Shown: in pieces, positions 1-7,644 of the stretch
Numbering within the stretch: position 1 is the first letter of the stretch
Layout: every line of letters begins with the position of its first letter
Assembly: GCA_903935335.1 (NCBI GenBank)
Contig: CAIZRG010000014.1
Location: 1-33,131 of the forward strand
DNA length: 33,131 nucleotides
Source of the DNA: Oligoflexia bacterium
GTDB taxonomy: Bacteria > Bdellovibrionota > UBA1018
Direction of reading: 5' to 3'
Made by a program: the position numbers and the translations under genes
Notes under the pieces: model-generated
Seen by the model: only the letters and a program-made list of their open reading frames with translations
The model's database searches: none
What the model was told of the DNA's origin: nothing

Positions 1-899
1 GGAGCATCTTCTGTTTGAGTGTCTTCTGTTTGAGTGTCTTCTGTTTGAGTGTCTTCTGCTGGACTGCCTGCAACCTCAAGTACGATATCTTCAAAACTCA
101 TTTGATGAAGGAGATTGAGTATTCCTTGAGTTTCATTTGGGTCAGCCTGGCTACAAGATAGAGTAGATTCAAACACGGTATAATCTTCTTCTGCTTCTGC
201 AATCCCGATTTCTTGGGTGAGAATAGCCTTTGCAAGTATCGGTGAAAGATTAGCAAAAATTCCAAATCCACTTGTTTTTGGAGCTGATCCAGTAAAGATT
301 CCTGCTGTCAAACTTGCAGATCCTACCGCAAAAGGTTCAAATATATGAATTCCAGAGAAGAGTTTTCCTGTTTTATCTAAGGCTGTAAAAGGGAGTGTGG
401 CTCCTACAATGGCTACTCCTGATCCAAACGCAAGATAAATTTGTCCACCTGTGGATTCTATAGGAAGGGAGATGACTTTAGACTGATTTGACTTCCCAAT
501 AGGAAGAGCTTTCCCGTTAGGTAGAAGGGTGGGACTAGTAGATGCTGGGATTTGAGAAATTTTGCTAATATCCATTGAGATAGTTAGATTCACTACTCGA
601 GAGGCTTCGTTTGAACTGGGATTGACAGTAATCGTCCCATAATTGTCTCCTGAGTTAAATGGGTCCGTGATGGGAAAACTCATTCCACCTAACTTAAATC
701 CTCCTGTATTGACGGTCGCCTTCATTTCTATCCAGTTGTCATTATTGGATAGATAGGTATTCAGAGAAAAATCTTTGATGATGTTTTTTATGGGAGTAGA
801 GTTAGACGGACAAGCTGTTAGGGTGAGTAATGCCCCTAATGCAAGTATGACACACGTAAAATTCTTTGACTTGGAAGTCTTCAGACTGAAGTAAAGCAT
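1..899 (-). CDS. Acidic-tailed lipoprotein, duplicate copy 1 (3' end outside the window)
   Basis: This reading frame starts at the ATG at 899 and stays open to the left edge, so its C-terminus lies outside the window. It is a diverged paralogue of the complete lipoprotein gene at 1263-2288; the two align throughout, with one 3-bp deletion near 180 that keeps frame. The N-terminus is a lipoprotein signal ending in LTAC with the lipidated Cys at residue 30. The mature part has the same conserved stretches (LLPNGKALPIG, GSAPKTSGFG), and the visible C-terminus is a five-residue acidic repeat (TEDTQ). A GAAGGGG ribosome binding site precedes the ATG by about 7 bases, as in the other copy, and a promoter-like pair is kept upstream. 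No known domain is recognised. The function is unknown, probably an outer-membrane or periplasm-facing anchor linked to the neighbouring TolQ/TolR locus. Confidence 0.75.
   Translation of the reverse strand, partial: MLYFSLKTSKSKNFTCVILALGALLTLTACPSNSTPIKNIIKDFSLNTYLSNNDNWIEMKATVNTGGFKLGGMSFPITDPFNSGDNYGTITVNPSSNEASRVVNLTISMDISKISQIPASTSPTLLPNGKALPIGKSNQSKVISLPIESTGGQIYLAFGSGVAIVGATLPFTALDKTGKLFSGIHIFEPFAVGSASLTAGIFTGSAPKTSGFGIFANLSPILAKAILTQEIGIAEAEEDYTVFESTLSCSQADPNETQGILNLLHQMSFEDIVLEVAGSPAEDTQTEDTQTEDTQTEDA
7..66 (-). repeat. 15-bp tandem repeat in the acidic tail of lipoprotein copy 1
   Basis: Four units of 15 bp are visible, at 7-21, 22-36, 37-51 and 52-66. The first three are identical and the fourth is degenerate. 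Each unit encodes five residues on the minus strand (about TEDTQ), so changes in unit number keep the reading frame. The array probably continues beyond the left edge. Confidence 0.85.
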
Positions 900-946
900 T
901 TTTTTCCCCTTCTAAAATAGTGTCGTGATTAACACTTAAGTGAAAG

Positions 947-975
947 TTTTAACTCTTTTTACCTGCAATCGTCAA
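947..975 (-). promoter_or_regulatory. Candidate promoter of lipoprotein copy 1
   Basis: On the minus strand TTGACG (970-975) and TTAAAA (947-952) are separated by 17 bp, about 50 bp upstream of the ATG at 899. The -35-like hexamer and spacing are shared with the second copy (2337-2365), although the DNA around them differs. The -10 element is a poor match to TATAAT, so this is tentative. Confidence 0.35.
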
Positions 976-984
976 TTCACCTTT

Positions 985-1044
985 TTTAAGGCTTATTTTT
1001 TTTTGATCCACTGCAATGGCAAATCGTTGAATTCCAAGTACTTT
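985..1044 (-). pseudogene. Duplicated 3' fragment of the TolR-type gene
   Basis: On the minus strand this stretch encodes about KVLGIQRFAIAVDQKK, nearly identical to the last residues of the TolR-like protein at 2383-2790 (KVLGIQRLAIAVDQKK). A one-base insertion in the T-run after the final Lys codons displaces the stop codon. No other part of that gene precedes it; the match stops abruptly at about 1044. It is a scar of the tandem duplication, not a gene. Confidence 0.85.
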
Positions 1045-1190
1045 TCAGTGCTAGTCATCTGAAAAGTGTTCGGCAAGGGAGTGTGATTGGGTATGTCAGG
1101 CCGATTCGGTTAGGAAAAGTGATGCATACTTGGGAAATTCAAATTCGAGAAGCAGCTTCCTTAGATTCTGCTGTGATTTTTCCGAGTTGG
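1044..1190 (+). pseudogene. 3' fragment of a YdiI/MenI-like hotdog thioesterase
   Basis: The plus-strand frame reads about FSASHLKSVRQGSVIGYVRP, then IRLGKVMHTWEIQIRE. This matches the C-terminal half of hotdog-fold acyl-CoA thioesterases of the PaaI/YdiI (MenI) group, whose members carry N-x-x-H-x-x-x-V-R-x-G, then P-x-H-x-G-R and WEI. The start and N-terminal half, including the active-site helix, are absent because the fragment begins at the duplication break. The frame closes with TAA at 1188-1190. A more typical C-terminal continuation (ELVTVLVREL) lies in another frame at about 1178-1215, suggesting an additional one-base frameshift. It is a non-functional relic; an intact source gene is expected just left of the window. 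Confidence 0.7.
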
Positions 1191-1216
1191 TAACTGTTTT
1201 AGTTCGGGAGTTGAAT

Positions 1217-1253
1217 AAAAAGGCCGGATGATCTTGAAGTCACCCGGCCTTTG
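1217..1253 (-). terminator. Rho-independent terminator after lipoprotein copy 2
   Basis: A perfect 9-bp stem, AAAGGCCGG (1219-1227) with CCGGCCTTT (1244-1252), encloses a 16-nt loop. On the minus strand it lies 11 nt beyond the lipoprotein stop and is followed by TTTTTATT. It closes the TPR-to-lipoprotein operon. In the ancestral convergent arrangement it may also have served the thioesterase gene, since the plus strand also has T residues after the stem. Confidence 0.85.
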
Positions 1254-1262
1254 TTTTGAGAT

Positions 1263-2288
1263 TTAATTCAGTTTTTCTGTTTTAGAGCTTTCTGCTTGAA
1301 GGTCTTCTGTTTGAGAACCTTCTACTTGAGGGTCTTCTGTTTCAGAGTCTTCTGTTTCAGAGTCTTCTGCTTGAGAGTCTTCTGCTTGAGAGTCTTCTGC
1401 TTGAGAGTCTTCTGCTTGAGAGCCTTCTGTTTGAGGGTCTTCTGTTTGGATGTCTACAATCTCAAGTACGATATCTTCAAAACTCATTTCATGGAGTAGA
1501 TTGAGTATTCCTTGAGTTTCTTCTGGGTTAAACTGGTCAGAAGATACAGTAGATTCAAATACGATAGAATTTTCTTCTTCTGTTTCTGTGATTCCCACTT
1601 CTTCGGGGAAAATGGTCTTTGCAATCATCGGTGAAAGATTAGCAAAAAGTCCAAATCCACTTGTCTTTGGAGCTGATCCAGTAAAGATTCCTGCTGACAA
1701 ATTCGCAGGTCCTACAATAAAGGGTTGAAATAAGTCGATTCCAGAGAAGAGTTGTCCTGCTCGATCTAGTGCTGGAAAAGGGAGTGCTACTCCTAAAATA
1801 GCGACTCCTGATCCAAATGAGAAGTAAATCTGTCCACCTGTGGATTGGATTGGAAGGGAGATGACTTTGGATTGATTTAACTTTCCGATCGGAAGAGCTT
1901 TTCCGTTAGGTAGAAGAGTGGGATGAGTGTTTGCTGGAATTTTCGAGATTTTGCTAATATCAATTGTGATCGTGAGATCTCCTCCTTGAGGGCTTTCGCT
2001 AGAAGTTGGATTTACAACAACTATCCCGTAGTTCTTTCCAGGTTGAAATGGGTCCATGATGGGTAAGCTCATGTTTGCTAACTTAAATCCTCCTGTATTG
2101 AGGGTTGCCTTCATTTCTATCCAGTTGTCGTTATTGAATAGATAGGTATTCAAATTAAACTGTTTGACGATGTTTTTTATAGGCCCAGTGCTAGGCGGAC
2201 AAGCTGTTAAGGTGAGTAATGCACCTAAAGCAAGTATGACACACGTAAAATTCTTTGACTTGGAAGTCCTCAGACTAAAATAAAGCAT
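1263..2288 (-). CDS. Acidic-tailed lipoprotein, duplicate copy 2
   Basis: A 341-residue lipoprotein. The signal sequence ends in LTLTAC, with the lipidated Cys at residue 30, so it should be anchored in the outer membrane unless sorting retains it. Residues 35-225 are probably a beta-rich domain of unknown family with conserved LLPNGKALPIG and GSAPKTSGFG stretches. Residues 230-341 form an extremely acidic tail that ends in about twelve five-residue repeats (QAEDS and variants) encoded by 15-bp DNA repeats. A GAAGGGG ribosome binding site sits about 7 bases before the ATG. The gene is the last of the TolQ/TolR/AgmX-like operon, 94 bp after the TolR-type gene, and is followed by a strong terminator. 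It may be an outer-membrane partner of that machine, but this rests on position only. Confidence 0.8.
   Translation of the reverse strand: MLYFSLRTSKSKNFTCVILALGALLTLTACPPSTGPIKNIVKQFNLNTYLFNNDNWIEMKATLNTGGFKLANMSLPIMDPFQPGKNYGIVVVNPTSSESPQGGDLTITIDISKISKIPANTHPTLLPNGKALPIGKLNQSKVISLPIQSTGGQIYFSFGSGVAILGVALPFPALDRAGQLFSGIDLFQPFIVGPANLSAGIFTGSAPKTSGFGLFANLSPMIAKTIFPEEVGITETEEENSIVFESTVSSDQFNPEETQGILNLLHEMSFEDIVLEIVDIQTEDPQTEGSQAEDSQAEDSQAEDSQAEDSETEDSETEDPQVEGSQTEDLQAESSKTEKLN
1273..1452 (-). repeat. 15-bp tandem repeat, 12 units, in lipoprotein copy 2
   Basis: Twelve consecutive 15-bp units run from 1273 to 1452. Four of them (1363-1422) are identical, indicating recent expansion; the outer ones are diverged. 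Each unit encodes five residues of the acidic tail, so slippage changes tail length without breaking the frame. Confidence 0.9.
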
Positions 2289-2336
2289 TTTTTTCCCCTT
2301 CTAAAATAGGCATTTTTATTAATACTTGAGGGGAAG

Positions 2337-2365
2337 CTTTAACTCTTTCTATCTACAATCGTCAA
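2337..2365 (-). promoter_or_regulatory. Candidate internal promoter of lipoprotein copy 2
   Basis: TTGACG (2360-2365) and TTAAAG (2337-2342) on the minus strand are 17 bp apart in the spacer between the TolR-type gene and the lipoprotein. The same arrangement survives in the duplicated copy (947-975). The -10 is weak. Confidence 0.35.
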
Positions 2366-2382
2366 TTCACCTTTTTTAAGGC

Positions 2383-2790
2383 TTACTTTTTCTGATCGAC
2401 TGCAATAGCAAGTCGTTGAATTCCGAGTACTTTGAGCTGGTCTATGAATTGGATCACTGTTCCATGGGAAAGGGACTGATCTGCAGCAATCAGAGCGTCT
2501 GTCTTTGGGTCTAAAGCAAGAGCCTTTTTAATGAATTCAGAGGCTTGCTCAAGATTGATTTCTTTGCGATCTAAAAGAATTTTCCCATCTTTTAAAAGCT
2601 CAAACTTAAGAGTAATTCTTTCAGTTTTTTCTCCAGATTGAGTTTTAGGAAGTTCAATTTTAATGCTTCCATTGTAAAGCGTGGGTGCTGCCATCATAAA
2701 GATCACAAGCAAGACCAACATCACATCCACCATAGGGGTGATGTTAATCGCTGTAATCATACTATCATTATCTTGATTTGAAGCTGCCAA
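2383..2790 (-). CDS. TolR/ExbD-type proton-channel subunit (AglS/AglQ-like)
   Basis: A 135-residue member of the ExbD/TolR family: short cytoplasmic N-terminus, one transmembrane helix (about residues 19-37) and a periplasmic domain. The helix has the family signature PMVDVMLVLLVIFM with the proton-carrying Asp at residue 22. The periplasmic part (about 45-135) contains the usual DQSLSHGTVIQFIDQLKVLG-type region, as in proteins that contact peptidoglycan or a partner. With the TolQ-type protein encoded 11 bp upstream it should form an inner-membrane motor driven by the proton gradient. The AgmX-like neighbour points to the Agl/Glt branch rather than Tol-Pal or Ton. Its last codons are duplicated at 985-1044. 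Confidence 0.92.
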   Translation of the reverse strand: MAASNQDNDSMITAINITPMVDVMLVLLVIFMMAAPTLYNGSIKIELPKTQSGEKTERITLKFELLKDGKILLDRKEINLEQASEFIKKALALDPKTDALIAADQSLSHGTVIQFIDQLKVLGIQRLAIAVDQKK

Positions 2791-2801
2791 GTGAAAGACT
2801 C

Positions 2802-3437
2802 CTATTGGTTTTTAGAGCTAATGAGAAAGTTTCCAAGACTTTCAGCTCGAGCTAAAATAGTTTTAATTTTTTGCTGGAAAAAGTTAAATGCCATAACTGC
2901 TGGAATAGCAACCAAAAGACCTACAGCAGTAGCGACAAGGGCTTCTGATAAGCCTAAGCTGACACTTGTTGCACCGCTTTCAGTTCCTTTTTCTCCGATG
3001 TCATGAAATGCTTCGATAATCCCTAAGACAGTACCAAATAACCCTATGAAAGGAGCATTTGAGCCTAAAGTTCCTAAAAAGCCCATGTTTTTGTCTAACT
3101 CAATTTTCTTTCTTCCTAGAAAACTTGTCATCAAAAGTTCTAAGTTATGGTGTTGATGAGTTTTTGCAGCATTGAGAACCTCAATGAGCCCAGACTCAAT
3201 ACATGGGTACTTACGAACGAGCTCAGTTGTGTTGAGTTCTCCTTCTGGAATAGTCCCGTTTTTCATCCATAGTTCAATTTTTTCTTTCCAGAGCAGAAAG
3301 CCCACTCTTTCTTGATTTCTTAAATTTCTAAAACGTTCAAAAATAACTGCTAAACTAATTACGCTCAGAATTAAAAGAATCCACATAATCCATGCAGAGC
3401 CAATCGTATTAAATGCATTAAAAATGAGTCCGACCAT
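2802..3437 (-). CDS. TolQ/ExbB/MotA-type proton-channel subunit (AglR-like)
   Basis: A 211-residue MotA/TolQ/ExbB family protein with the expected three helices: about residues 10-34, 119-143 and 164-188. The conserved segments NAPFIGLFGTVLGIIEAF and SEALVATAVGLLVAIPAV are intact. An AGGAGG ribosome binding site lies about 10 bases before the ATG. It lies between the AgmX-like gene (39 bp upstream) and the TolR-type gene (11 bp downstream), the usual order in gliding-motor-like clusters. It is expected to form the pentameric channel around the TolR-type dimer and drive a trans-envelope partner. It could instead be called ExbB, but no TonB with a Pro-rich linker is nearby. Confidence 0.92.
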   Translation of the reverse strand: MVGLIFNAFNTIGSAWIMWILLILSVISLAVIFERFRNLRNQERVGFLLWKEKIELWMKNGTIPEGELNTTELVRKYPCIESGLIEVLNAAKTHQHHNLELLMTSFLGRKKIELDKNMGFLGTLGSNAPFIGLFGTVLGIIEAFHDIGEKGTESGATSVSLGLSEALVATAVGLLVAIPAVMAFNFFQQKIKTILARAESLGNFLISSKNQ

Positions 3438-3476
3438 ATACTATAAAACCTCCTGAGTTTTACTGATAAAATCAGT

Positions 3477-4793
3477 TTAAGATTTAAATATAAACTGATT
3501 ACTAATTTTTATTCCACTGTTTTTTCTATCAACTTGAATTCGGTCCATTATTTTCTTAAGACAGCTTGTGAGAGACTCTTTAGATTCTGAAGTAGATCTC
3601 CCACTATAGTTAAACTGATGTTTTTGAATCCTTCCTTCCTGATTAATTTCTCCTTCAAAAGTTACGGTCACTGAGAGTTCATCATATTTGAGTAAAGCAG
3701 ATTCATAACAATCTCGGAAACGGTCTTGTAACTTAGAAAAGGCTTCCAAGAGCTGTTTTCTCTGACTTTCATTCAGAGTTTGTGATTGGTTTTTGCCTGA
3801 AAGAAATTGAGGGACCCAAGCCACTTTAGGTCCTGTATTCTGAGTAGAAATGGCAGGTTCTTGAGTCTTTGGAGAGTTCCCTAGTTTAGAGCGCAGTGCA
3901 TTCAGTGAGCTGCTTAAAAATTGGGAGCTGCTGGTCCCTCCTGCTTTTTTAACTCCAGGATTTAAAGCTGCCTTGAGGTTGGCTGAAGAGGGCATTTTTA
4001 TCAGCTGGGATAAGTTTTTTAGCTTAGAGCCTAGTGTTACGCCTGGATCTTTGACTGGCTCAGGTGCTTCTTCTGCTTTGGGTGGATTCAGGGCTACAAA
4101 AATACTTCGACCATTAAAACCTGAATCATCATCAGGAGCCATTTCAATGGGAGCTTGAGCAGACTCAGCTTGAGCTTCTTGACTCTGTTGGTCAATAGGT
4201 ACAGAAGTCTCAATCCATTCAGAAAGTGAATGAAAAGTGCCATGGCTGATTAAAAAAATGAGAAAGGCAAGGCTCGCATGTCCTAAAAAAGCACTCGAAA
4301 AATATCCGAGTGATCTGAACCATTCTTTGCTGTTTTTGAAGGTGTTTCTTTTTTCTTGGGTTAGAAGAGGGTGACAGATGAAAAACTCAGTTGAGCAAGA
4401 GAGGGCTGATACTTTCCAAAGCCCTTGAGCTGGAATTGAGACTTGAAAAGTTCCCTGCATGGATGGCTTAAGCATTTCAGGAGATAGAATGGCTTGAACA
4501 CCGTTCCAAATTGTTTCCCAGCCCCATAATTTAGCTCGCTTCAGAGTAGAATGAGCAGGAAGCTCTAGGTTGAGTCGTCCATCGAAGTAACGCATTTTGA
4601 TGGGGAGAAAGTCTGGATTTCCGGCCTCAAATGGATCTGATGAATCTGACTTTTCTTTCAGGCGGATCGTCTGAGAGGCTGTTCCCGTTTGAAACTGATG
4701 ATGGACGATATCCATTTTGGGGTCGCCATTGATGTGAAAAGGACCCCGGATGATTCCTATCATGTTTAAGATTCTATTTTTTAATACGAACAT
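3477..4793 (-). CDS. AgmX/PglI (GltG/GltJ)-type TonB-like envelope protein
   Basis: A 438-residue protein with a soluble N-terminal region (1-160), one transmembrane helix (about 162-184), a low-complexity Ser/Pro/Ala/Gln linker (about 200-340) and a C-terminal domain (about 345-438) of the AgmX/PglI type. The C-terminal domain is recognised by RDCYESALLKY (360-370), a beta segment VTVTFEGEINQEGRI, and the second Cys at 411; Cys362 and Cys411 are placed to form the family disulfide. In Myxococcus the related GltG and GltJ proteins connect the AglRQS proton motor with the periplasmic and outer-membrane Glt parts. The N-terminal region shows no clear FHA or zinc-finger motif, unlike GltG or GltJ, so this branch is divergent. 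A GGAG ribosome binding site supports the ATG at 4793. Confidence 0.8.
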   Translation of the reverse strand: MFVLKNRILNMIGIIRGPFHINGDPKMDIVHHQFQTGTASQTIRLKEKSDSSDPFEAGNPDFLPIKMRYFDGRLNLELPAHSTLKRAKLWGWETIWNGVQAILSPEMLKPSMQGTFQVSIPAQGLWKVSALSCSTEFFICHPLLTQEKRNTFKNSKEWFRSLGYFSSAFLGHASLAFLIFLISHGTFHSLSEWIETSVPIDQQSQEAQAESAQAPIEMAPDDDSGFNGRSIFVALNPPKAEEAPEPVKDPGVTLGSKLKNLSQLIKMPSSANLKAALNPGVKKAGGTSSSQFLSSSLNALRSKLGNSPKTQEPAISTQNTGPKVAWVPQFLSGKNQSQTLNESQRKQLLEAFSKLQDRFRDCYESALLKYDELSVTVTFEGEINQEGRIQKHQFNYSGRSTSESKESLTSCLKKIMDRIQVDRKNSGIKISNQFIFKS

Positions 4794-4813
4794 GAATCGA
4801 TCTCCAAATTTTC

Positions 4814-5146
4814 TTATTCATTTGTTCTTTTTTTAGTTTTTTCAGGATCAAGCTTTGGTTTTAGGTCTAAATTTTTATTGTGATTCAGATCTTGAGTTGG
4901 ACTCAGAAGTGAGTGTTCGAAAGAATCAAACTCTGATTCAAATAAAGAAGGAACGACCTCATTAACTGCTTTTTTAGAGTCAATCCAAGTAATAGCAGGT
5001 TTTCTGAGTTCGCCTTCAACAGAAATTTCACCTAAATCAATGACAGTAGATGCTCCATTTTCTTTGGCAAAACTGCATAAGGACAAAAATAAGAGCCAAG
5101 AAGTGACAACTAAATTTCTTAAAAAAGGGATTAAATTATTTTTCAT
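4814..5146 (-). CDS. Small periplasmic protein of the AgmX-type cluster
   Basis: A 110-residue exported protein. The signal peptide is about residues 1-26, with likely cleavage after SFA. The mature part contains DLGEISVEGELRKPAITWID, which resembles short periplasmic proteins encoded beside AgmX/TolQ/TolR genes in deltaproteobacteria; I recall a motif like 'G-x-v-x-I-E-G-x-x-x-K-P'. No enzyme motif is present. The start at 5146 is preferred over an in-frame ATG at 5173, because a GGGGAG ribosome binding site lies 7 bases before it. With this start the gene overlaps the upstream TPR-type gene by 11 bp, suggesting translational coupling. The function is unknown, probably structural. Confidence 0.65.
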   Translation of the reverse strand: MKNNLIPFLRNLVVTSWLLFLSLCSFAKENGASTVIDLGEISVEGELRKPAITWIDSKKAVNEVVPSLFESEFDSFEHSLLSPTQDLNHNKNLDLKPKLDPEKTKKRTNE

Positions 5147-7601
5147 TTTTTTCTCCCCGAGGGATTTTTTCAAGAATTTGTGATTTTATTTCAGCAATCT
5201 GAGTAGAAGCTTCTGCAAGGTCAGGTGATTGAGAAAGTTTTAGTTCTAAAGCTTCAAGCTCAGTCACGAGATCTTGGCAATCCTGGGTGAAGAAGGTTTG
5301 AGCTTTTTCTTTTGCTTGAGAACTACTCCAAGGAGTGGCTGCCAGGAGGGATTCTTCTTTTTGTAAAGCTTTGAGCTTATTTGCTAAAATTCTTGCCATG
5401 GATGAGTTTATTTTTAGAGACTCTCGATGGATTTTTTTACTCAACCCATGAAGGAGATCTAAACCTTTCAGGTCATCTAAAATTCCAGTAGTGGGTGCCG
5501 TGGTTCCCAACACTTTTTGAATTTCTTGAGGATGTAGACTGAGATCGTTTTCTGCAATCCTCAGTAAAAGCTTGCCTTCTGGACTGGTTGAGAGAAGTTC
5601 TTTAGATAAGGACCCAGATTGAAGAGCACTTAGGGTATTTTCATACAAAAACTTAAAAGCAGCTGGGTTCATTGATTTTTTAGAGGGGGAGTGACTCAGA
5701 TTTTTAAGAGATTCAAAGTTTTTCCAATGAGACCAAATGAGGTCCATGAAATCATATTTCAAAAGAAGAGTGAAGATTTCCATCTTTCTCTCAAGTTTCA
5801 TACTTGTGAGTGGAAGGTACTTAAACCAGGTTTTTAAATGGATTTCTTGGTTGGATTGGTCTTTTTTATTAAGATTCATCCAGTAATATTCCCAGAGAGT
5901 CGAAGTTTCTTCGTTTTGAGCCACTTGAGCTATATCAGAAGCAGAGTGAACTTCATGCGAGGGAGTCACATCAATGGATAAAGGAGTTTCATTCAGTGAG
6001 ACAAATTGATCCAGAATGAGGCCAGCCTTTTCAAAGTCACCGGAATCGACTCGGTTTTTAACTTGGCTTTTCATGAGATTGAGCCAAACTCCTGTGAGGG
6101 GTTTTTTTGCGTAAAGTTTAAGGAGTTCAAAAGCTGGATCAGACTCTGATTCTTTGAGTTGATTGGCCACTTGCTCTGGAATTTGAGTTTTCTCGTAAAA
6201 TGGAGCATCTTTTCCTAGGAGTTTCGAGAGAAGGCGAGTTTTAAAAGAAGAGTCATTCAGATGGATCATGAATAAACGATGAATTGGATCTCCTAGATGA
6301 GAAGGATAGATGCCTTTTTGAACATAAATCTCAATGAGGTTTTCAAAGTTTTCTCTAAGTTCAGTTGAGTTGAGAAGAGATGAATTCTCTTTCTTCTGAG
6401 AAGTCAGAGCGGAAGAGCAAGTTTCAAAGAGATGAGTGTTGGCTTGATTTTCTAAAATTTTATTTTTTGTGGCTTCTTGTGTTGCTAAAGCCAGAAGGTC
6501 CTTACAGGAGCGTGCCCAGTCTTTACATCCAATGGAAAGACTAATTCTGGGTAAAAGCTGTTCTCCTTGGAGGAGAAAAGAATCAAAAAAAGTTCGGGTG
6601 AGTAAGCCTTCCTGAGAGTCACATTCTTTCTTTTCGTAAATCAATTGAGCACAAGCGTTGACGGAAGGTAAGAGAGCGGTTTTCATTGAGTTTGAAAGAA
6701 TGATCGGTGGAGTGGCCCATTTTCTGCTTTGACACGGGAAAGTGATCAAGACAATTCCTTTTTTCAAGAGCTGCTCAAAAACACCTTGGGCATGAGGCGT
6801 TTGGTAAAGTGTGATTCTAAATTTCTCGAGGTTCAAAGGATCCGATAAGCGCTTGAGTCCAAGTGCAACCCCCTCTTCAAATTCCTTGGAGTGAGTTGGA
6901 AGCCATGAAGGCCTAGATTGAAAAGGATACTGTTCTTCAGCTTTTTCATACGATTCTACCCAAGCTTTTCCTAAGTCTTTGAGGATGGATAAAAATAAAT
7001 CTCGATCAAGCTCAAGAAGTTTCCCTCCCTGCGTAGAAAGAAACTGACTCCAACGTGAAACTGTTTGATGAGGGTTTTGTTGATTCAGGTCAATCCAGCC
7101 CATTCGATACTGGGCATAAGCTTGATTTTTAAGATCAGCGTCTTGGGAGAGAAGGATATAATTTTGCAAGGCAAGCTCAAGCTTCATTTCATCAAAGTAA
7201 CCATCTCCAACAATTCTCAAAAGGTTAGCTCTCGTTTTTTGAGGGATCTGATCTGCATGGCTGAGGTAGTATTGAGCATAAAAGTGTCTTTTATGGCTCT
7301 TGAGAAAAGAGTTTGGAGCAAAAGATAAAATAAAAGCGGATTTATTTCTTTGTTCAACTATTTTGGTTGTATTTTTTGAGTTTAACTCATCTTTTTGAGT
7401 GATAAAAAATTTTTCAAATAAAGAAAAAGCAGTTTCGTTTTTGCCTTCATTGTATTCAGAAAGAGCTTTCACAAACTGTCCAGAGCTTCCGCCAGAGCTT
7501 CCGTAAGACAAGATCGGAGTGATACAGAGGAGCATCAAAGCCCGTAGTATCAGGAAAAGCTGAGTTAAAAAAAAGATTATATTAATTCTTTGTTTATTCA
7601 T
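5136..7601 (-). CDS. Large exported TPR-like helical protein, first gene of the envelope-machine operon
   Basis: An 821-residue protein with an N-terminal hydrophobic signal (about residues 7-33) and no lipobox Cys. The rest is predicted to be almost entirely helical. TPR-like helical pairs are suggested at about 43-76 (ALSEYNEGKNETAFSLFEKF) and 125-195 (DGYFDEMKLELALQNY). A region with several Cys residues (about 290-410) may be oxidised in the periplasm. It opens the minus-strand operon. In Myxococcus Glt systems, TPR proteins such as GltD and GltE occupy the periplasm between motor and outer membrane, and this one could play the same scaffold role. That is inferred from context; I do not recognise a specific orthologue. 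The ATG at 7601 has no clear Shine-Dalgarno sequence. Confidence 0.7.
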   Translation of the reverse strand: MNKQRINIIFFLTQLFLILRALMLLCITPILSYGSSGGSSGQFVKALSEYNEGKNETAFSLFEKFFITQKDELNSKNTTKIVEQRNKSAFILSFAPNSFLKSHKRHFYAQYYLSHADQIPQKTRANLLRIVGDGYFDEMKLELALQNYILLSQDADLKNQAYAQYRMGWIDLNQQNPHQTVSRWSQFLSTQGGKLLELDRDLFLSILKDLGKAWVESYEKAEEQYPFQSRPSWLPTHSKEFEEGVALGLKRLSDPLNLEKFRITLYQTPHAQGVFEQLLKKGIVLITFPCQSRKWATPPIILSNSMKTALLPSVNACAQLIYEKKECDSQEGLLTRTFFDSFLLQGEQLLPRISLSIGCKDWARSCKDLLALATQEATKNKILENQANTHLFETCSSALTSQKKENSSLLNSTELRENFENLIEIYVQKGIYPSHLGDPIHRLFMIHLNDSSFKTRLLSKLLGKDAPFYEKTQIPEQVANQLKESESDPAFELLKLYAKKPLTGVWLNLMKSQVKNRVDSGDFEKAGLILDQFVSLNETPLSIDVTPSHEVHSASDIAQVAQNEETSTLWEYYWMNLNKKDQSNQEIHLKTWFKYLPLTSMKLERKMEIFTLLLKYDFMDLIWSHWKNFESLKNLSHSPSKKSMNPAAFKFLYENTLSALQSGSLSKELLSTSPEGKLLLRIAENDLSLHPQEIQKVLGTTAPTTGILDDLKGLDLLHGLSKKIHRESLKINSSMARILANKLKALQKEESLLAATPWSSSQAKEKAQTFFTQDCQDLVTELEALELKLSQSPDLAEASTQIAEIKSQILEKIPRGEKNEK

Positions 7602-7644
7602 TTATTTACAAGTACTTCTAAATGGAGTTTAATTGATTTTTTAT

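Larger units (their letters stand above)
1..2433. repeat. Tandem segmental duplication of about 1.39 kb
   Basis: Unit 2 spans about 1045-2433. Unit 1 spans from outside the window to about 1044. Start codons at 899 and 2288 are 1389 bp apart, and the C-terminal landmark at 75 and 1461 is 1386 bp apart. Homology upstream of copy 1 continues through the spacer into the last 16 or so codons of the TolR-type gene and stops abruptly near 1044/2433. Immediately right of that break is the 3' part of a thioesterase gene on the plus strand. This is the order expected if one segment running from inside a thioesterase gene to the tail of the TolR gene was copied in tandem. The copies have diverged by many substitutions, so the event is not recent. 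Confidence 0.85.

Noticed and set aside
1296..1499. Plus-strand 67-codon ORF rich in Cys, Phe, Leu and Arg with a repeating RVFCL pattern
   Set aside because: It is the antisense reading of the 15-bp repeat array that encodes the acidic tail of the lipoprotein; its regularity only mirrors that repeat.
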